DNA of 64,000 nt from UBA4416 sp040387555 (GCA_040387555.1 JAZKDO010000003.1:868001-932000); one strand, 5' to 3'; numbered from the stretch's first letter, positions 1 through 8,966 are shown. A program made the numbers and translations. Notes: generated by a model from the sequence alone, not told the origin.

Positions 1-163
1 TTCCCTTTACAAAGGATGAGTCTGGGTTTAAAAGTATGATTGAGGAGCCAATAGCAGGTTGTTTGGTTTCATCAATTAATTTTCCGGATACAGAAAATGT
101 TTGCGCCTCTATAATAAAAGCGGAGCAAAGACTTATGATGAGCAGTAATAACCTTAATTGCAT
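1..163 (-). CDS. Outer-membrane beta-barrel / TonB-dependent receptor family protein, N-terminus only
   Basis: Only the first 54 codons are inside the window; the gene runs off the left edge. The start is the ATG read from 163 leftwards. The translation opens with a signal peptide (MQLRLLLLIISLCSAFIIEA, then QT) and continues with FSVSGKLIDE and a segment ending in LLNPDSSFVKG. That is the opening strand pattern of a carboxypeptidase-regulatory-like domain, which precedes the plug or barrel in Bacteroidota outer-membrane receptors. It follows pyrG on the same strand but is separated from it by a terminator, so it probably has its own promoter. Substrate cannot be inferred. The family call is by pattern and the barrel itself is not visible. 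Confidence 0.7.
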   Translation of the reverse strand, partial: MQLRLLLLIISLCSAFIIEAQTFSVSGKLIDETKQPAIGSSIILLNPDSSFVKG

Positions 164-235
164 GAAAGCTTTAAATATACGATTTGACCCATGGTTTAAA
201 ATGTTTAAATACGTTAAAATATTCGATTGACGATT

Positions 236-275
236 AAAACAAAAATGCCTTTATCATAATAGATAAAGGCATTTT
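236..275 (-). terminator. Rho-independent terminator of pyrG
   Basis: A perfect 14-bp stem (AAAATGCCTTTATC at 242-255 pairing with 262-275) has a 6-nt loop. On the minus strand it is followed by a T-rich tract (TTTTTGTTTT). It lies just past the pyrG stop codon. Confidence 0.85.
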
Positions 276-293
276 CATGTAATTTTTTTTCTT

Positions 294-1898
294 TTATCCG
301 GCTAATGTAGCCTTAACAAAATGTACAAATAACGGGTGTGGATTTTCAACCGTACTTTTGTATTCCGGATGAAATTGTACTCCGATAAAAAAAGGATTAG
401 TTGGAATTTCAACGATCTCAGCTAGATCCGCACTTGGATTTACACCCGATAAAACCATTCCCGCATCTTTAAACAATTTGGTGTATTCATTATTAAACTC
501 GTACCTATGACGATGACGCTCATTGATTTCTGTTTTCCCGTAAATGCTGTAAGCTAAAGTTCCTTCTTCAATACGGCAAGGGTAAGAACCTAAACGCATG
601 GTTCCGCCCATGTGAGAAATGTTTTTTTGATTTTCTAATAAATCGATTACGGGAGCGCTGGTTGCAGGATTCATTTCACGACTATGTGCATCTTTTAATC
701 CTAAAACATTTCGGGCAAATTCAATTACGGCGCATTGCATGCCCAAACAAATTCCTAAGAAAGGCACTTTGTTTTCACGCGCATATTTAATAGCTGAAAT
801 TTTTCCTTCAATACCTCTGTTTCCAAAACCTGGTGCTACTAAAATACCTTTTAAGTTTTTAAATTTTTCCTTTACATTCTCATCAGTTAAACCATCGCTA
901 TGAATCCATTCCACTTTAACTTTACAATCATTTACGGCACCAGCATGAATAAATGCTTCCGCAATGGATTTATACGACTCTTTCAGCTCAACATATTTTC
1001 CAATTAAACCAATGGTAACTTCTTTGGATGGATTATGAAACTGGTGAAGGAATTTTTTCCATTTTTCAAGATGAACTTCAGTAGGAGTAGTAACGTTTAA
1101 TTTCTTTAAAACAATTTCGTCCAGTTTCTCTTTTTCCATTAATAATGGAACTTCATAAATGGTAGAAGCATCTAACGCTTCGATTACTGAATCAGGTGAT
1201 ACGTTACAGAACAAGGCAATCTTTCTTCTGATCTCAGAACTGATTTCGTATTCAGAACGGCAAACTAAAATATCAGGTTGCACTCCATACTCAAGTAATA
1301 ACTTTACCGAGTGTTGTGTTGGTTTTGTCTTTAATTCACCTGAAGTGGCAAGGTAAGGCAATAGGGTTAAATGAATAACTGTACAGTTTTCTCCCAGTTC
1401 CCATTTCAACTGACGTACAGCTTCAATATATGGCAGGGATTCAATATCACCAACGGTACCGCCAATTTCGGTAATAACAAATTCGAATTGACCCGTTTTA
1501 CCTAAGATTTTAATACGGTTTTTAATTTCATCCGTAATGTGAGGGATAACCTGAACTGTCTTTCCTAAAAATTCACCTTTTCTTTCTTTCTCAATGACAG
1601 ACTGATAAATACGGCCGGTTGTGACGTTATTTGCCTGAGATGTTGGAACATTTAGAAAACGCTCATAGTGGCCCAAATCAAGATCTGTTTCAGCGCCGTC
1701 TTCCGTTACATAACATTCGCCATGTTCGTAAGGATTTAAGGTACCCGGATCGATGTTGATATAGGGGTCTAATTTTTGAATGGTAACGGTAAAACCTCTT
1801 GCCTGAAGCAATTTAGCCAGTGAAGCTGCAATAATTCCTTTTCCGAGAGAAGATGTTACCCCACCGGTAACAAAGATATATTTAGTGTTTGTTGACAT
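294..1898 (-). CDS. pyrG: CTP synthase (glutamine-hydrolysing)
   Basis: Makes CTP from UTP, ATP and glutamine in the cytoplasm, the last step of pyrimidine nucleotide synthesis. At 534 residues it is normal family length. Residues 1-270 are the synthetase domain, with the P-loop-like VTGGVTSSLGKG (10-21) and the YEHGECYVTEDGAETDLDLG region (57-76). Residues 295-534 are the class I glutamine amidotransferase domain, with nucleophile Cys384 in GICLGMQ and His510/Glu512 in QFHPE. All catalytic residues are present. It is a single-gene unit with a strong terminator. An inverted repeat lies directly before the ATG and may form a leader hairpin. Confidence 0.98.
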   Translation of the reverse strand: MSTNTKYIFVTGGVTSSLGKGIIAASLAKLLQARGFTVTIQKLDPYINIDPGTLNPYEHGECYVTEDGAETDLDLGHYERFLNVPTSQANNVTTGRIYQSVIEKERKGEFLGKTVQVIPHITDEIKNRIKILGKTGQFEFVITEIGGTVGDIESLPYIEAVRQLKWELGENCTVIHLTLLPYLATSGELKTKPTQHSVKLLLEYGVQPDILVCRSEYEISSEIRRKIALFCNVSPDSVIEALDASTIYEVPLLMEKEKLDEIVLKKLNVTTPTEVHLEKWKKFLHQFHNPSKEVTIGLIGKYVELKESYKSIAEAFIHAGAVNDCKVKVEWIHSDGLTDENVKEKFKNLKGILVAPGFGNRGIEGKISAIKYARENKVPFLGICLGMQCAVIEFARNVLGLKDAHSREMNPATSAPVIDLLENQKNISHMGGTMRLGSYPCRIEEGTLAYSIYGKTEINERHRHRYEFNNEYTKLFKDAGMVLSGVNPSADLAEIVEIPTNPFFIGVQFHPEYKSTVENPHPLFVHFVKATLAG

Positions 1899-1928
1899 AC
1901 AGTTTTTTGTAAACTGTACGTAAAGGTA
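1899..1928 (-). promoter_or_regulatory. Putative pyrG promoter and start-proximal hairpin
   Basis: Read on the minus strand, TACCTTTA (1921-1928) resembles the Bacteroidota -7 element TAnnTTTG. It is followed by an inverted repeat ACAGTTT/AAACTGT (1911-1917 and 1899-1905, 5-nt spacer) that touches the ATG. Any transcript from this promoter would have a leader of about 15 nt made mostly of this hairpin. Confidence 0.3.
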
Positions 1929-2048
1929 GGCTATTTTTTTTGATTTGAACCCACAGACTTTTGAGCATTTTATTAAAATTTGGTAATTAGTGGTTCTTTA
2001 AAGAACCTTGGTCTAATTGTTCAATTCATAAAATGCAAAACAGGTACA

Positions 2049-2648
2049 TTATTTTAATTTATCCAGTTCATCATCCGTAAAATGCTTCTTTGATTTCTCT
2101 TTGGTGAACTTTTCAGTATTGTAATCTTTTGATTTATTTTTCGGAATAGAGAGGCTGTCCCATTCTGATTTTTTCAACAATTTGGCATAAAAAACGATTT
2201 GGCCAATATGATATGGATAGTGAGCCAGTTGGCGATTAATAGCTTCCAAAACCGTATGACCTTCATTCCTGATATAAATGATGTTGGATAAATTTTCCGG
2301 TTTTAGGCTATTTAAAGTGTTGAATAAACAGTCCCAGCCTTCATTCCATATTTTGAGGAGTTCTTCTTTGTCTTTTGTAACACTGAGCGGAGTCGAAGTG
2401 TTTTCCTGAAACTCTCCATCTCTGTCACGCGTTTCCTTTTCCCCATCTGTCGTTAAAAAATCCGTCCAGCGGGAAAGCATATTGCCATGCAGGTGTTTTA
2501 CAATAACCGCAATGCTATTGGTGTCTTCATTCAAAGAAATAAAAAGCTGTTCTGGTTCCAATTGCTCAATGGCTTTTTCACCAAGCGTTTTGTAGTATAA
2601 AAACTGGCGGTTAGCGCTTCTTAAAAAATCTTCAGATACGGTCATCAT
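2049..2648 (-). CDS. DUF1572 / DinB-like four-helix protein
   Basis: About 199 residues from the chosen start. The pattern is that of the DUF1572 branch of the DinB/YfiT superfamily: a His in IVKHLHGNM, a basic-aromatic segment, and the QLAHYPYHIGQIVFYAKLL helix whose two His residues would complete a metal site. The function of the family is not settled; members are thought to be metal-dependent thiol- or detoxification-related enzymes. The reading frame stays open to 2729, but the extra 27 residues are encoded by a palindromic repeat, so I start at the ATG at 2648 (a second ATG follows at 2645). A second repeat, 2381-2400, lies inside the coding region and encodes STPLS. Confidence 0.8.
   Translation of the reverse strand: MMTVSEDFLRSANRQFLYYKTLGEKAIEQLEPEQLFISLNEDTNSIAVIVKHLHGNMLSRWTDFLTTDGEKETRDRDGEFQENTSTPLSVTKDKEELLKIWNEGWDCLFNTLNSLKPENLSNIIYIRNEGHTVLEAINRQLAHYPYHIGQIVFYAKLLKKSEWDSLSIPKNKSKDYNTEKFTKEKSKKHFTDDELDKLK
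2381..2400. repeat. REP-like 20-bp palindrome inside a coding sequence
   Basis: CACTGAGCGGAGTCGAAGTG is nearly its own reverse complement. Its core GAGCGGAGTCGA matches the intergenic repeat family of this window. It lies in frame within the DUF1572 gene. Confidence 0.55.
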
Positions 2649-2669
2649 TTTTAACTTTTGTTTTATTGC

Positions 2670-2728
2670 TGTCAGTTCGAGCGGAGTCGAGAACAAGTTT
2701 ATGCATCTCGACTTCGCTCGATTTGACA
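2670..2728. repeat. Dispersed palindromic repeat, paired arms
   Basis: Arm 1 (2670-2692, core TTCGAGCGGAGTCGAGA) and arm 2 (2706-2728, core TCTCGACTTCGCTCGA) are inverted copies with 3 mismatches in 23 bp and a 13-nt loop. The layout matches the perfect hairpin at 47063-47123. It lies directly upstream of the DUF1572 start. Confidence 0.8.
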
Positions 2729-2791
2729 TTAATAATTGATTAGTTCAACTCTTCTGTTTTTGCGACCTGACGTAGGAGGGGGCACGCCCTA

Positions 2792-4792
2792 TTAATAATT
2801 AATCAACTTCAATAATTTTTCTTTAAAACGTTCTTTTGGTAAGAAATTAATTTCTAAATCTGCATTCATCGGAACAGGCGTATCTAAACTACCCTCACGC
2901 ATCACGGGTGCATCCAGGTATTCAAAACAATGTTCTGTAATCAATGCGCTTAATTCCCCGCCAATTCCACCTGTCAGTGTATCTTCATGTAATACAAAAG
3001 CACGTCCTGTTTTCTTCACGGAGTCATAAATAGCTTGAGTGTCAAGCGGAGCCAATGTCCTTAAATCGATAAGGTCTGCAGATATCTCCGGATTATTTTT
3101 TAATAATTCCAAAGCCCAGTGAACACCTAAACCATATGTCACAATAGTTACCTGCGCCCCTTCTTTTACTAAACGCGCTTTTCCGAATGGAATAGTATAG
3201 TAACCGTCTAAAATATCTTCATCTATACTTCTGTATAATCCTTTGTGTTCAAAAAACATTACCGGGTTTGGATCCTCAAACGAAGCTAATAACAAGCCTT
3301 TGGCGTCACTTGGAAATGCAGGATATGCAATTTTTAATCCCGGTGTCTTAAAGAACCAGGCTTCATTGCTTTGGCTATGAAAAGGGCCAGCAGCAACGCC
3401 AGCACCTGTTGGCATACGAACAACTACATCGGCATTTTGTCCCCAACGGTAGTGTGATTTCGCCAGGTTATTAATGATCTGTGTCATGCCTTCCGTTACG
3501 AAGTCAGCGAACTGCATTTCAACCATGGCTTTGTGTTTATTGATGGACAACCCAAAACCCGTTCCTAAAATGGCAGACTCGCATAACGGTGTGTTACGTA
3601 CGCGCTCTTTACCAAACTCTTCAACAAAGCCATCGGTAATTTTAAACACACCTCCGTAATCGGCAATGTCCTGGCCCATTAAAACCAAATTCTCATGTTT
3701 ACGCATGGCTAATCGCATACCATCAGAAATAGCATCAATTAACCGTTTATTGGTTTTAGGCCCTGATTGATCGGAAGTGTCAGCTACTTCATAAGGCATG
3801 AACAATTCACTTATTTCTTTTTCAGTATCTGGTGGTGGTAATACTTCCGCAAATGTTTCTTCTAAAGACTCTTCAATATTTTTTTTAATTTCTGCTCTTA
3901 ATTTTTCAATAATCTCATCGGTTAATACGCCTTCATCAATTAAAAATTTTTCGAATGTATTCACCGGATCTTTTCGTCCCCATACATCAAATAATTCTTT
4001 TGGTACATACTTGGTTCCGGAAGCTTCTTCGTGTCCACGCATTCTAAAAGTCACACACTCCAATAAAATCGGACGTGGATTTTCACGGATAGACTCCGCT
4101 AAATTTTTAACTGTCTCGTAAACTTTCAATACATTATTTCCGTCAACAGTTACACCTTCAATACCATAACCAATTGCCTTATCAGCGAATGATTTACAAC
4201 GAAACTGTTCGTTGCTTGGCGTAGATAATCCGTATCCATTATTCTCAACCACAAAGATTACAGGTAAATCCCAAACGGCTGCTGTGTTAATACTTTCATG
4301 AAAATCTCCTTCGCTTGCACCACCATCTCCGCTAAATACTACGGTCACTTTTTTCTCGTTTCTTAGTTTGTTTCCTAAAGCAATGCCATCCGCTACGCCC
4401 ATTTGCGGACCTAAATGAGAGATCATTCCCACAATATTATATTCCTGTGTACCAAAGTGAAAGCTCCGGTCGCGACCCTGCGTGAATCCGCTTGGTTTCC
4501 CTTGGAACTGACAGAACAAACGTTTCATAGGAATGCCACGTGTTGTGAATACCCCTAAATTTCGGTGCATCGGTAAAATAAATTCATCCTGATTTAAAGC
4601 AGTAGCCACACCTACAGAAATTGCTTCCTGTCCGATTCCACTGAACCATTTAGCAATACGTCCCTGACGAAGAAGAAGTAACATTTTTTCTTCGATCATT
4701 CTGGGGGTTAAAATATTTTTATAAAGCTGTAATAACGTATCGTCTTTTTGTTTACGACGGTCAAACTTAACGGGAGATTCTGCTGTGATCAT
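2792..4792 (-). CDS. 2-oxoacid dehydrogenase E1, fused alpha and beta subunits
   Basis: Thiamine-diphosphate-dependent decarboxylase of a 2-oxoacid dehydrogenase complex, most likely the branched-chain 2-oxoisovalerate type. Residues about 20-330 are the alpha part: GDGGASEGDFHE at 155-166 and ENNGYG at 183-188 form the ThDP/Mg motif, and HRNLG and RGHEE are also typical. Residues about 345-666 are the beta part (MGQDIADYGGVFK, PTGAGVAAGPFHSQS, and a C-terminal transketolase-like fold with DLRTLAPLD). In many bacteria these are two genes; the single 666-residue chain is common in Bacteroidota. E2 and E3 are not nearby. The substrate, branched-chain rather than pyruvate, is inferred from overall resemblance only. 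Confidence 0.9.
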   Translation of the reverse strand: MITAESPVKFDRRKQKDDTLLQLYKNILTPRMIEEKMLLLLRQGRIAKWFSGIGQEAISVGVATALNQDEFILPMHRNLGVFTTRGIPMKRLFCQFQGKPSGFTQGRDRSFHFGTQEYNIVGMISHLGPQMGVADGIALGNKLRNEKKVTVVFSGDGGASEGDFHESINTAAVWDLPVIFVVENNGYGLSTPSNEQFRCKSFADKAIGYGIEGVTVDGNNVLKVYETVKNLAESIRENPRPILLECVTFRMRGHEEASGTKYVPKELFDVWGRKDPVNTFEKFLIDEGVLTDEIIEKLRAEIKKNIEESLEETFAEVLPPPDTEKEISELFMPYEVADTSDQSGPKTNKRLIDAISDGMRLAMRKHENLVLMGQDIADYGGVFKITDGFVEEFGKERVRNTPLCESAILGTGFGLSINKHKAMVEMQFADFVTEGMTQIINNLAKSHYRWGQNADVVVRMPTGAGVAAGPFHSQSNEAWFFKTPGLKIAYPAFPSDAKGLLLASFEDPNPVMFFEHKGLYRSIDEDILDGYYTIPFGKARLVKEGAQVTIVTYGLGVHWALELLKNNPEISADLIDLRTLAPLDTQAIYDSVKKTGRAFVLHEDTLTGGIGGELSALITEHCFEYLDAPVMREGSLDTPVPMNADLEINFLPKERFKEKLLKLINY

Positions 4793-4887
4793 TTACAATA
4801 ATTTGTAGCGAAAATACCAATTTTAGCTTTACTTTTCGTGATAATCATTAACTTTTATTTTTATAAGTTTACAACCTTATTGAACGG

Positions 4888-6336
4888 ATGATAATACCCA
4901 ACAGATACTATTTCTTTTATATAGTTACAATTGCTATACTGGTCTTTTTAGTGTTGCCTTTTTTAATACAAGAAGGCATGTTCATGGACGGTCAGCAATA
5001 CGCTTGCGTTTCCAGAAACCTTGCCGAAGGTAATTCATCATTTTGGTTTCCTTTATTGAGCCAAACCTGGCTAATGCAGGGATCACATTATTTTATGGAG
5101 CATCCTCCATTATTTTATGGTGTAGAATCTCTTTTTTTTAAATTATTTGGAAGTAGTTTTTATACAGAACGTATCTTTTCCTTTACGATGCTTCTTTTTA
5201 CGGCTTTGTTTATTCATTTGATTTGGCGATTAATGGCCGATTTCATAGGAGCGAATAAATCAGTGAGTTGGTTTCCCGTTTTAATCTGGATTATTACACC
5301 GGTTTGTTTTTGGAGTTATCAAAACCATATGATTGAAACACTTTTATCAGTGTTAACTATGGCTTCTGTTTTCTTTGCATTGAAAGGTTTGTTTTCCCAA
5401 AAAAATAAAGTTGTTTTTTTTATCTTATCGGGCGCTTTCATATACTGTTCTTTTTTAACAAAAGGTTTTCCCGGATTATTTCCTTTAGTAACTGTGCCGT
5501 TGTTTTATCTGACAACAAAAAGAATAAATCTGAAGGAAGCTATTTTTTATACCGGAATAATAGTACTAACATTTGTGACCATCCAATTATTTATTAGCTG
5601 GCTATACCCATCTTCTACTGAAAGTTTAAAGTTTTATGTATCCAACCGGGTAATAAATCGAATAGAAATGACTTCAACTATTAATTATAGACTTTTTATT
5701 ATGAGAGATCTCGTTATGGAGTTTCTTCCCTCTACATTAATATGCCTTACTCTCTTTTATTTCTCAAAAAGAAAAAACAACAGTTGCCATATAGATAAGG
5801 GGAATAAGCAAATGTTTTTTTTTATGTTATTCGTAGGTTTTTCTGCCTCCGCGCCCATTATGGTAACTATGGTTCAAAAGAATTTTTATTTGGTGCCAAG
5901 CATACCTTTTTTTGCATTAGCATTATCATTCATAAATACAAAATTCCTAACTGAAAAAATGATTTTATTTACGTCAATTCCACAAAGAGTAATGGCATTA
6001 AATGTAGGAGCGCTAATATTATTAAGTGGCGTTTTGATCTTTTCTGCTCTACAAATTGGCGGCATAAGCAGAGACAAGTCGTTAATAACGGATGTAAAGA
6101 AAATTGGAAGTTATGTTGGAAAAAATAAAATAATCAGTACGAATGTAGATACTTATTTAAACTGGGGGTTTCAATTTTATCTGTTGAGATACTATAATAT
6201 TTCACTTGATCCCAGGACTAAAGAAAATAAGTTTTATGTAAAAGCGACTTATGGTAATTCAAACTTCCCCGAAGGTGCGAAAAAGACTGGTCTGGTAACA
6301 ACAGATTATGAACTGCGAAAATTAATTAGTCCTTAA
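4888..6336 (+). CDS. ArnT/GT39-like integral membrane glycosyltransferase
   Basis: A 482-residue protein with about ten hydrophobic segments. The first (about 8-28) is followed by an extracytoplasmic loop with Asp34 in MDGQQYA and the HPP motif at 72-74. This layout is typical of the GT39/ArnT/PMT superfamily, which transfers sugars from polyprenyl-phosphate donors to lipids or proteins on the periplasmic face. Acceptor and sugar are unknown. The 3' end overlaps the convergent GH16 gene by 15 bp, so the two share a tail-to-tail boundary. The neighbouring GH16 genes suggest a local surface-carbohydrate theme, but this is only positional. Confidence 0.8.
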   Translation: MIIPNRYYFFYIVTIAILVFLVLPFLIQEGMFMDGQQYACVSRNLAEGNSSFWFPLLSQTWLMQGSHYFMEHPPLFYGVESLFFKLFGSSFYTERIFSFTMLLFTALFIHLIWRLMADFIGANKSVSWFPVLIWIITPVCFWSYQNHMIETLLSVLTMASVFFALKGLFSQKNKVVFFILSGAFIYCSFLTKGFPGLFPLVTVPLFYLTTKRINLKEAIFYTGIIVLTFVTIQLFISWLYPSSTESLKFYVSNRVINRIEMTSTINYRLFIMRDLVMEFLPSTLICLTLFYFSKRKNNSCHIDKGNKQMFFFMLFVGFSASAPIMVTMVQKNFYLVPSIPFFALALSFINTKFLTEKMILFTSIPQRVMALNVGALILLSGVLIFSALQIGGISRDKSLITDVKKIGSYVGKNKIISTNVDTYLNWGFQFYLLRYYNISLDPRTKENKFYVKATYGNSNFPEGAKKTGLVTTDYELRKLISP

Positions 6337-7536
6337 CGGATATTTTATTTTTTGATTGAGATAATGAATTTCTAATTGAAGATTGTTGTCTTTAAGGTTC
6401 TCAAGATCGATTATGGTAAAACCATATTTCAATTCTTTGCAAATGAGTTTTTTAGTTTCGCTATTTGTGATTGTATAAAACGCATCCTTGGGTATTTTTT
6501 TACCCGATACTTGCAATTGATATTTATCTTCTTCAATTGGAATTAATGCGACAAATATCCCTTCATTTTTATGGTTCTTTCTTTTGCTGTATAAAAACCT
6601 TCCTTTTGTCCTTAGTTTAGTATCTCCAAGCATAGAATTATTATTGCCGGGATTTATTATTGAAAGAGCTGTATTTTTGTCTTTTTTCCAAACTCGAATG
6701 TAATCAATTTCGAAATTACCGGATCTTATTACATTAGTATCCGGGCCTGGATGAAATGGACCATCATTACCTGGCACCGCTAGGTTAATACAAATTGTTT
6801 TTTCAATGTTTAATGGAACATCTGTATAGGCAATACATTCTCCATTTAAATAATATTTCAGGTATTGAGGAGTCCATTCACCAGAAATAATATTCCAGTT
6901 TTTACTCAAATTACCTTTAAAGTAAACCCAGCCTCCCCAGGGACGTTTCCTGAAAATTTTCCTAACATAGTTTTCTTCTTTTTTTTGACTGTGTCTTCCT
7001 ACATGAACCGCATTTTTTTTATCAGTCTTTAGTTCCATCCAATCTATTTCTTCATTGGGAAATCCACCCTGAAGCCAAAATGCAGGCCAATAGCCATTAT
7101 CTTCAGGCATTTTAAATTTAATCTCGAAAAATCCGTATTTGTATTTTGTTTTAGATTGGATCATCCCCGAAGTATATTTAAATATCCGTTTGTTAGGTCC
7201 AACATAATTTTTACCATTAAATATCGAATCGCTATTGGTTAACCAATCAACTGTTTTTTTTTCAATACGTTCTCTTTTCGCGAATAAATTTAATGAGCCG
7301 TTTTTTATTTCATGATTTGTACCATCTGTATAATACTGTTGCTCCTTATGTGAGAAAATGTTCCTTGTCCAGCCATACCAGTAATCCCATTTTTTAATAT
7401 TGATAGTTGGGTCAGTAAAATCATCACCGTCAAAATAATACCATGTGATCACAGTGTCTTTATTTATCTGCCAGAGAATTTGAGCCTGTTGTTTTAGGGA
7501 AAATAATAAGAGAACAAATAAGATATTTTTTTTCAC
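6322..7536 (-). CDS. Secreted GH16-family glycoside hydrolase (paralogue 1)
   Basis: Signal peptide at 1-19 (MKKNILFVLLLFSLKQQAQ), then a jelly-roll GH16-type domain at about 30-290. The catalytic signature E-I-D-W-M-E is at 163-168, with nucleophile Glu163, Asp165 and acid/base Glu168 all present. PAFWLQGG just before it is the family's usual lead-in. GH16 enzymes cleave beta-1,3/1,4-glucans, agars, carrageenans or related polymers; the substrate cannot be read here. The last 110 or so residues form an extra domain shared with the divergent paralogue at 7585. Only 48 bp separate the two start codons, so their promoters must overlap. The 3' end overlaps the GT39-like gene. Confidence 0.85.
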   Translation of the reverse strand: MKKNILFVLLLFSLKQQAQILWQINKDTVITWYYFDGDDFTDPTINIKKWDYWYGWTRNIFSHKEQQYYTDGTNHEIKNGSLNLFAKRERIEKKTVDWLTNSDSIFNGKNYVGPNKRIFKYTSGMIQSKTKYKYGFFEIKFKMPEDNGYWPAFWLQGGFPNEEIDWMELKTDKKNAVHVGRHSQKKEENYVRKIFRKRPWGGWVYFKGNLSKNWNIISGEWTPQYLKYYLNGECIAYTDVPLNIEKTICINLAVPGNDGPFHPGPDTNVIRSGNFEIDYIRVWKKDKNTALSIINPGNNNSMLGDTKLRTKGRFLYSKRKNHKNEGIFVALIPIEEDKYQLQVSGKKIPKDAFYTITNSETKKLICKELKYGFTIIDLENLKDNNLQLEIHYLNQKIKYPLRTN

Positions 7537-7584
7537 GAAATTAAAAATACAAATAAATGGATAACTTTACTTAAAAATAGAATT

Positions 7585-8847
7585 ATGCGGTTTTCGTTAA
7601 TTATAGTTTGTCTTTTTTCCATGGTCGGAAAGTCTTTTTCTCAGGTCATGTGGCAGGTTAAAAATAATAGTTATACGAAATGGTATTTGCAGGAACATGA
7701 TGAGTTTACAGATGAAGGATTGGATATGCAAAAGTGGAAGTCTGGCTTGCCGTGGGGAAATTACTTTTATGTTTATGACCTTTTATTTACTTCCGATAAT
7801 TTAGAGTTTAAGAACGGATCACTTTCATTAAATACAAATAAACCCATTAGCCCAGCTCCTATTCTGGGCGAAAATCTTGATGTTGAGTTTTTAAAAAGCA
7901 AGAACCGATTTCCTAATGAAAAAGGAGAATATACCTACAATTATTCCGGCGGATGCATTACGTCTTTAAAAAAGTTTAAGTACGGATATTTTGAAATGCG
8001 TTTTAAATCTACTAATGAAAAGGGCATTTGGCCAGCCTTTTGGTTATATGGTGGCAGCCCAAATGAAGAAATTGATTTTTATGAAGGAAAAGGAGAGCGC
8101 GATAAGCAGATTCATGTGGACGTACATTGTCCCAAAGGATGCGAGGATTATAAAGGAGGTTTTTTAAATTTAAAGAAAAACTGGGGTGCCTGGATTAAAA
8201 CAACGGATGGTTTATCAAATGACTGGAATATTATTTCGGGAGAATGGCAACCAGATTATGTGAAGTTTTTTTTAAACGGGCAACCTATCGGTTATTTTGA
8301 AGGTGAGTTCAAAACGGCTCAGAACTTAATTATCAATAACGGTGTGTCAAAAGATCACGAACCTTTTAATCCGGGACCAGATGGAACAACAAAATTTCCC
8401 AATTCATTATTAGTAGATTATGTTCGTATCTGGAGTTTAGAGGACACTATTTATAATTTGAAAGATCGTTATAAATTATTTGAATACTCTCCTGCTACCA
8501 TTACAGATAATAATTTGTATAATGCACAGCCAAAGCGAAAGGTTAATTTTGTATATGATAAAAATGAATTGAATCCCGAACAAGGATGCATCACCTTATT
8601 ACCGGTTTTTTATAATAAATACAGCTTGTCGCTAACCGGTAAGAATTTTGGAAAAATACAAATAGATGTATTGGATAGATTTAATGCAAAGGTGGCTGGT
8701 TTCGCTATTGAAAATGCGGAATATTATATAATGGATCTGAGTGCCTTGCCAACCGGACCTTATCAAATAATTATAAAAGTACTTGGTCAGGAATTATCTC
8801 AAAATGTGCCGGTTTTAAATGCTGCTAAAATGGGGGAACAAAAATAA
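7585..8847 (+). CDS. Secreted GH16-family glycoside hydrolase (paralogue 2)
   Basis: A 420-residue paralogue of the divergently transcribed gene on the left. Signal peptide MRFSLIIVCLFSMVGKSFSQ. The conserved opening MWQV...W and EF(T)DEGLDMQKW is shared with LWQI/DFTDPTINIKKW in the partner. GH16 catalytic signature E-I-D-F-Y-E at 162-167 is intact, preceded by WPAFWLYGG. The C-terminal about 120 residues look like a beta-sandwich ending in DLSALPTGPYQIIIKVLGQE. This resembles T9SS C-terminal domains, but the pattern is not strict. Its TAA stop overlaps the next ATG (TAATG), so it is translationally linked to the small Cys-rich peptide. Confidence 0.85.
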   Translation: MRFSLIIVCLFSMVGKSFSQVMWQVKNNSYTKWYLQEHDEFTDEGLDMQKWKSGLPWGNYFYVYDLLFTSDNLEFKNGSLSLNTNKPISPAPILGENLDVEFLKSKNRFPNEKGEYTYNYSGGCITSLKKFKYGYFEMRFKSTNEKGIWPAFWLYGGSPNEEIDFYEGKGERDKQIHVDVHCPKGCEDYKGGFLNLKKNWGAWIKTTDGLSNDWNIISGEWQPDYVKFFLNGQPIGYFEGEFKTAQNLIINNGVSKDHEPFNPGPDGTTKFPNSLLVDYVRIWSLEDTIYNLKDRYKLFEYSPATITDNNLYNAQPKRKVNFVYDKNELNPEQGCITLLPVFYNKYSLSLTGKNFGKIQIDVLDRFNAKVAGFAIENAEYYIMDLSALPTGPYQIIIKVLGQELSQNVPVLNAAKMGEQK

Positions 8848-8960
8848 TGCAGGATGTTATTGTAACCATCTTATTAATTACAGCCATTTCCTATTTGGGA
8901 TATCGTGCCTATCGATCATATCACAAAAAAAAATGTGGTGATAAAGATTGTGGATGTTAA
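8847..8960 (+). CDS. FeoB-associated-type Cys-rich small membrane protein, 37 aa
   Basis: Starts with the ATG that shares one base with the preceding TAA. The peptide has one N-terminal transmembrane helix (MQDVIVTILLITAISYLGY), a basic stretch (RSYHKKK), then a short Cys-rich tail CGDKDCGC. This is the build of the small FeoB-associated membrane proteins found across Bacteroidota. Their proposed role is in iron handling, but that is weakly established and no feoAB is in the window. It may simply be carried along by the GH16 transcript. The start is supported by the overlapping stop/start and by length typical for the family. Confidence 0.7.
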   Translation: MQDVIVTILLITAISYLGYRAYRSYHKKKCGDKDCGC

Positions 8961-8966
8961 ATAACT

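Noticed and set aside
36..230. 64-codon frame on the plus strand at the left edge
   Set aside because: Antisense to the signal peptide and first domain of the outer-membrane receptor fragment, which has a coherent translation.
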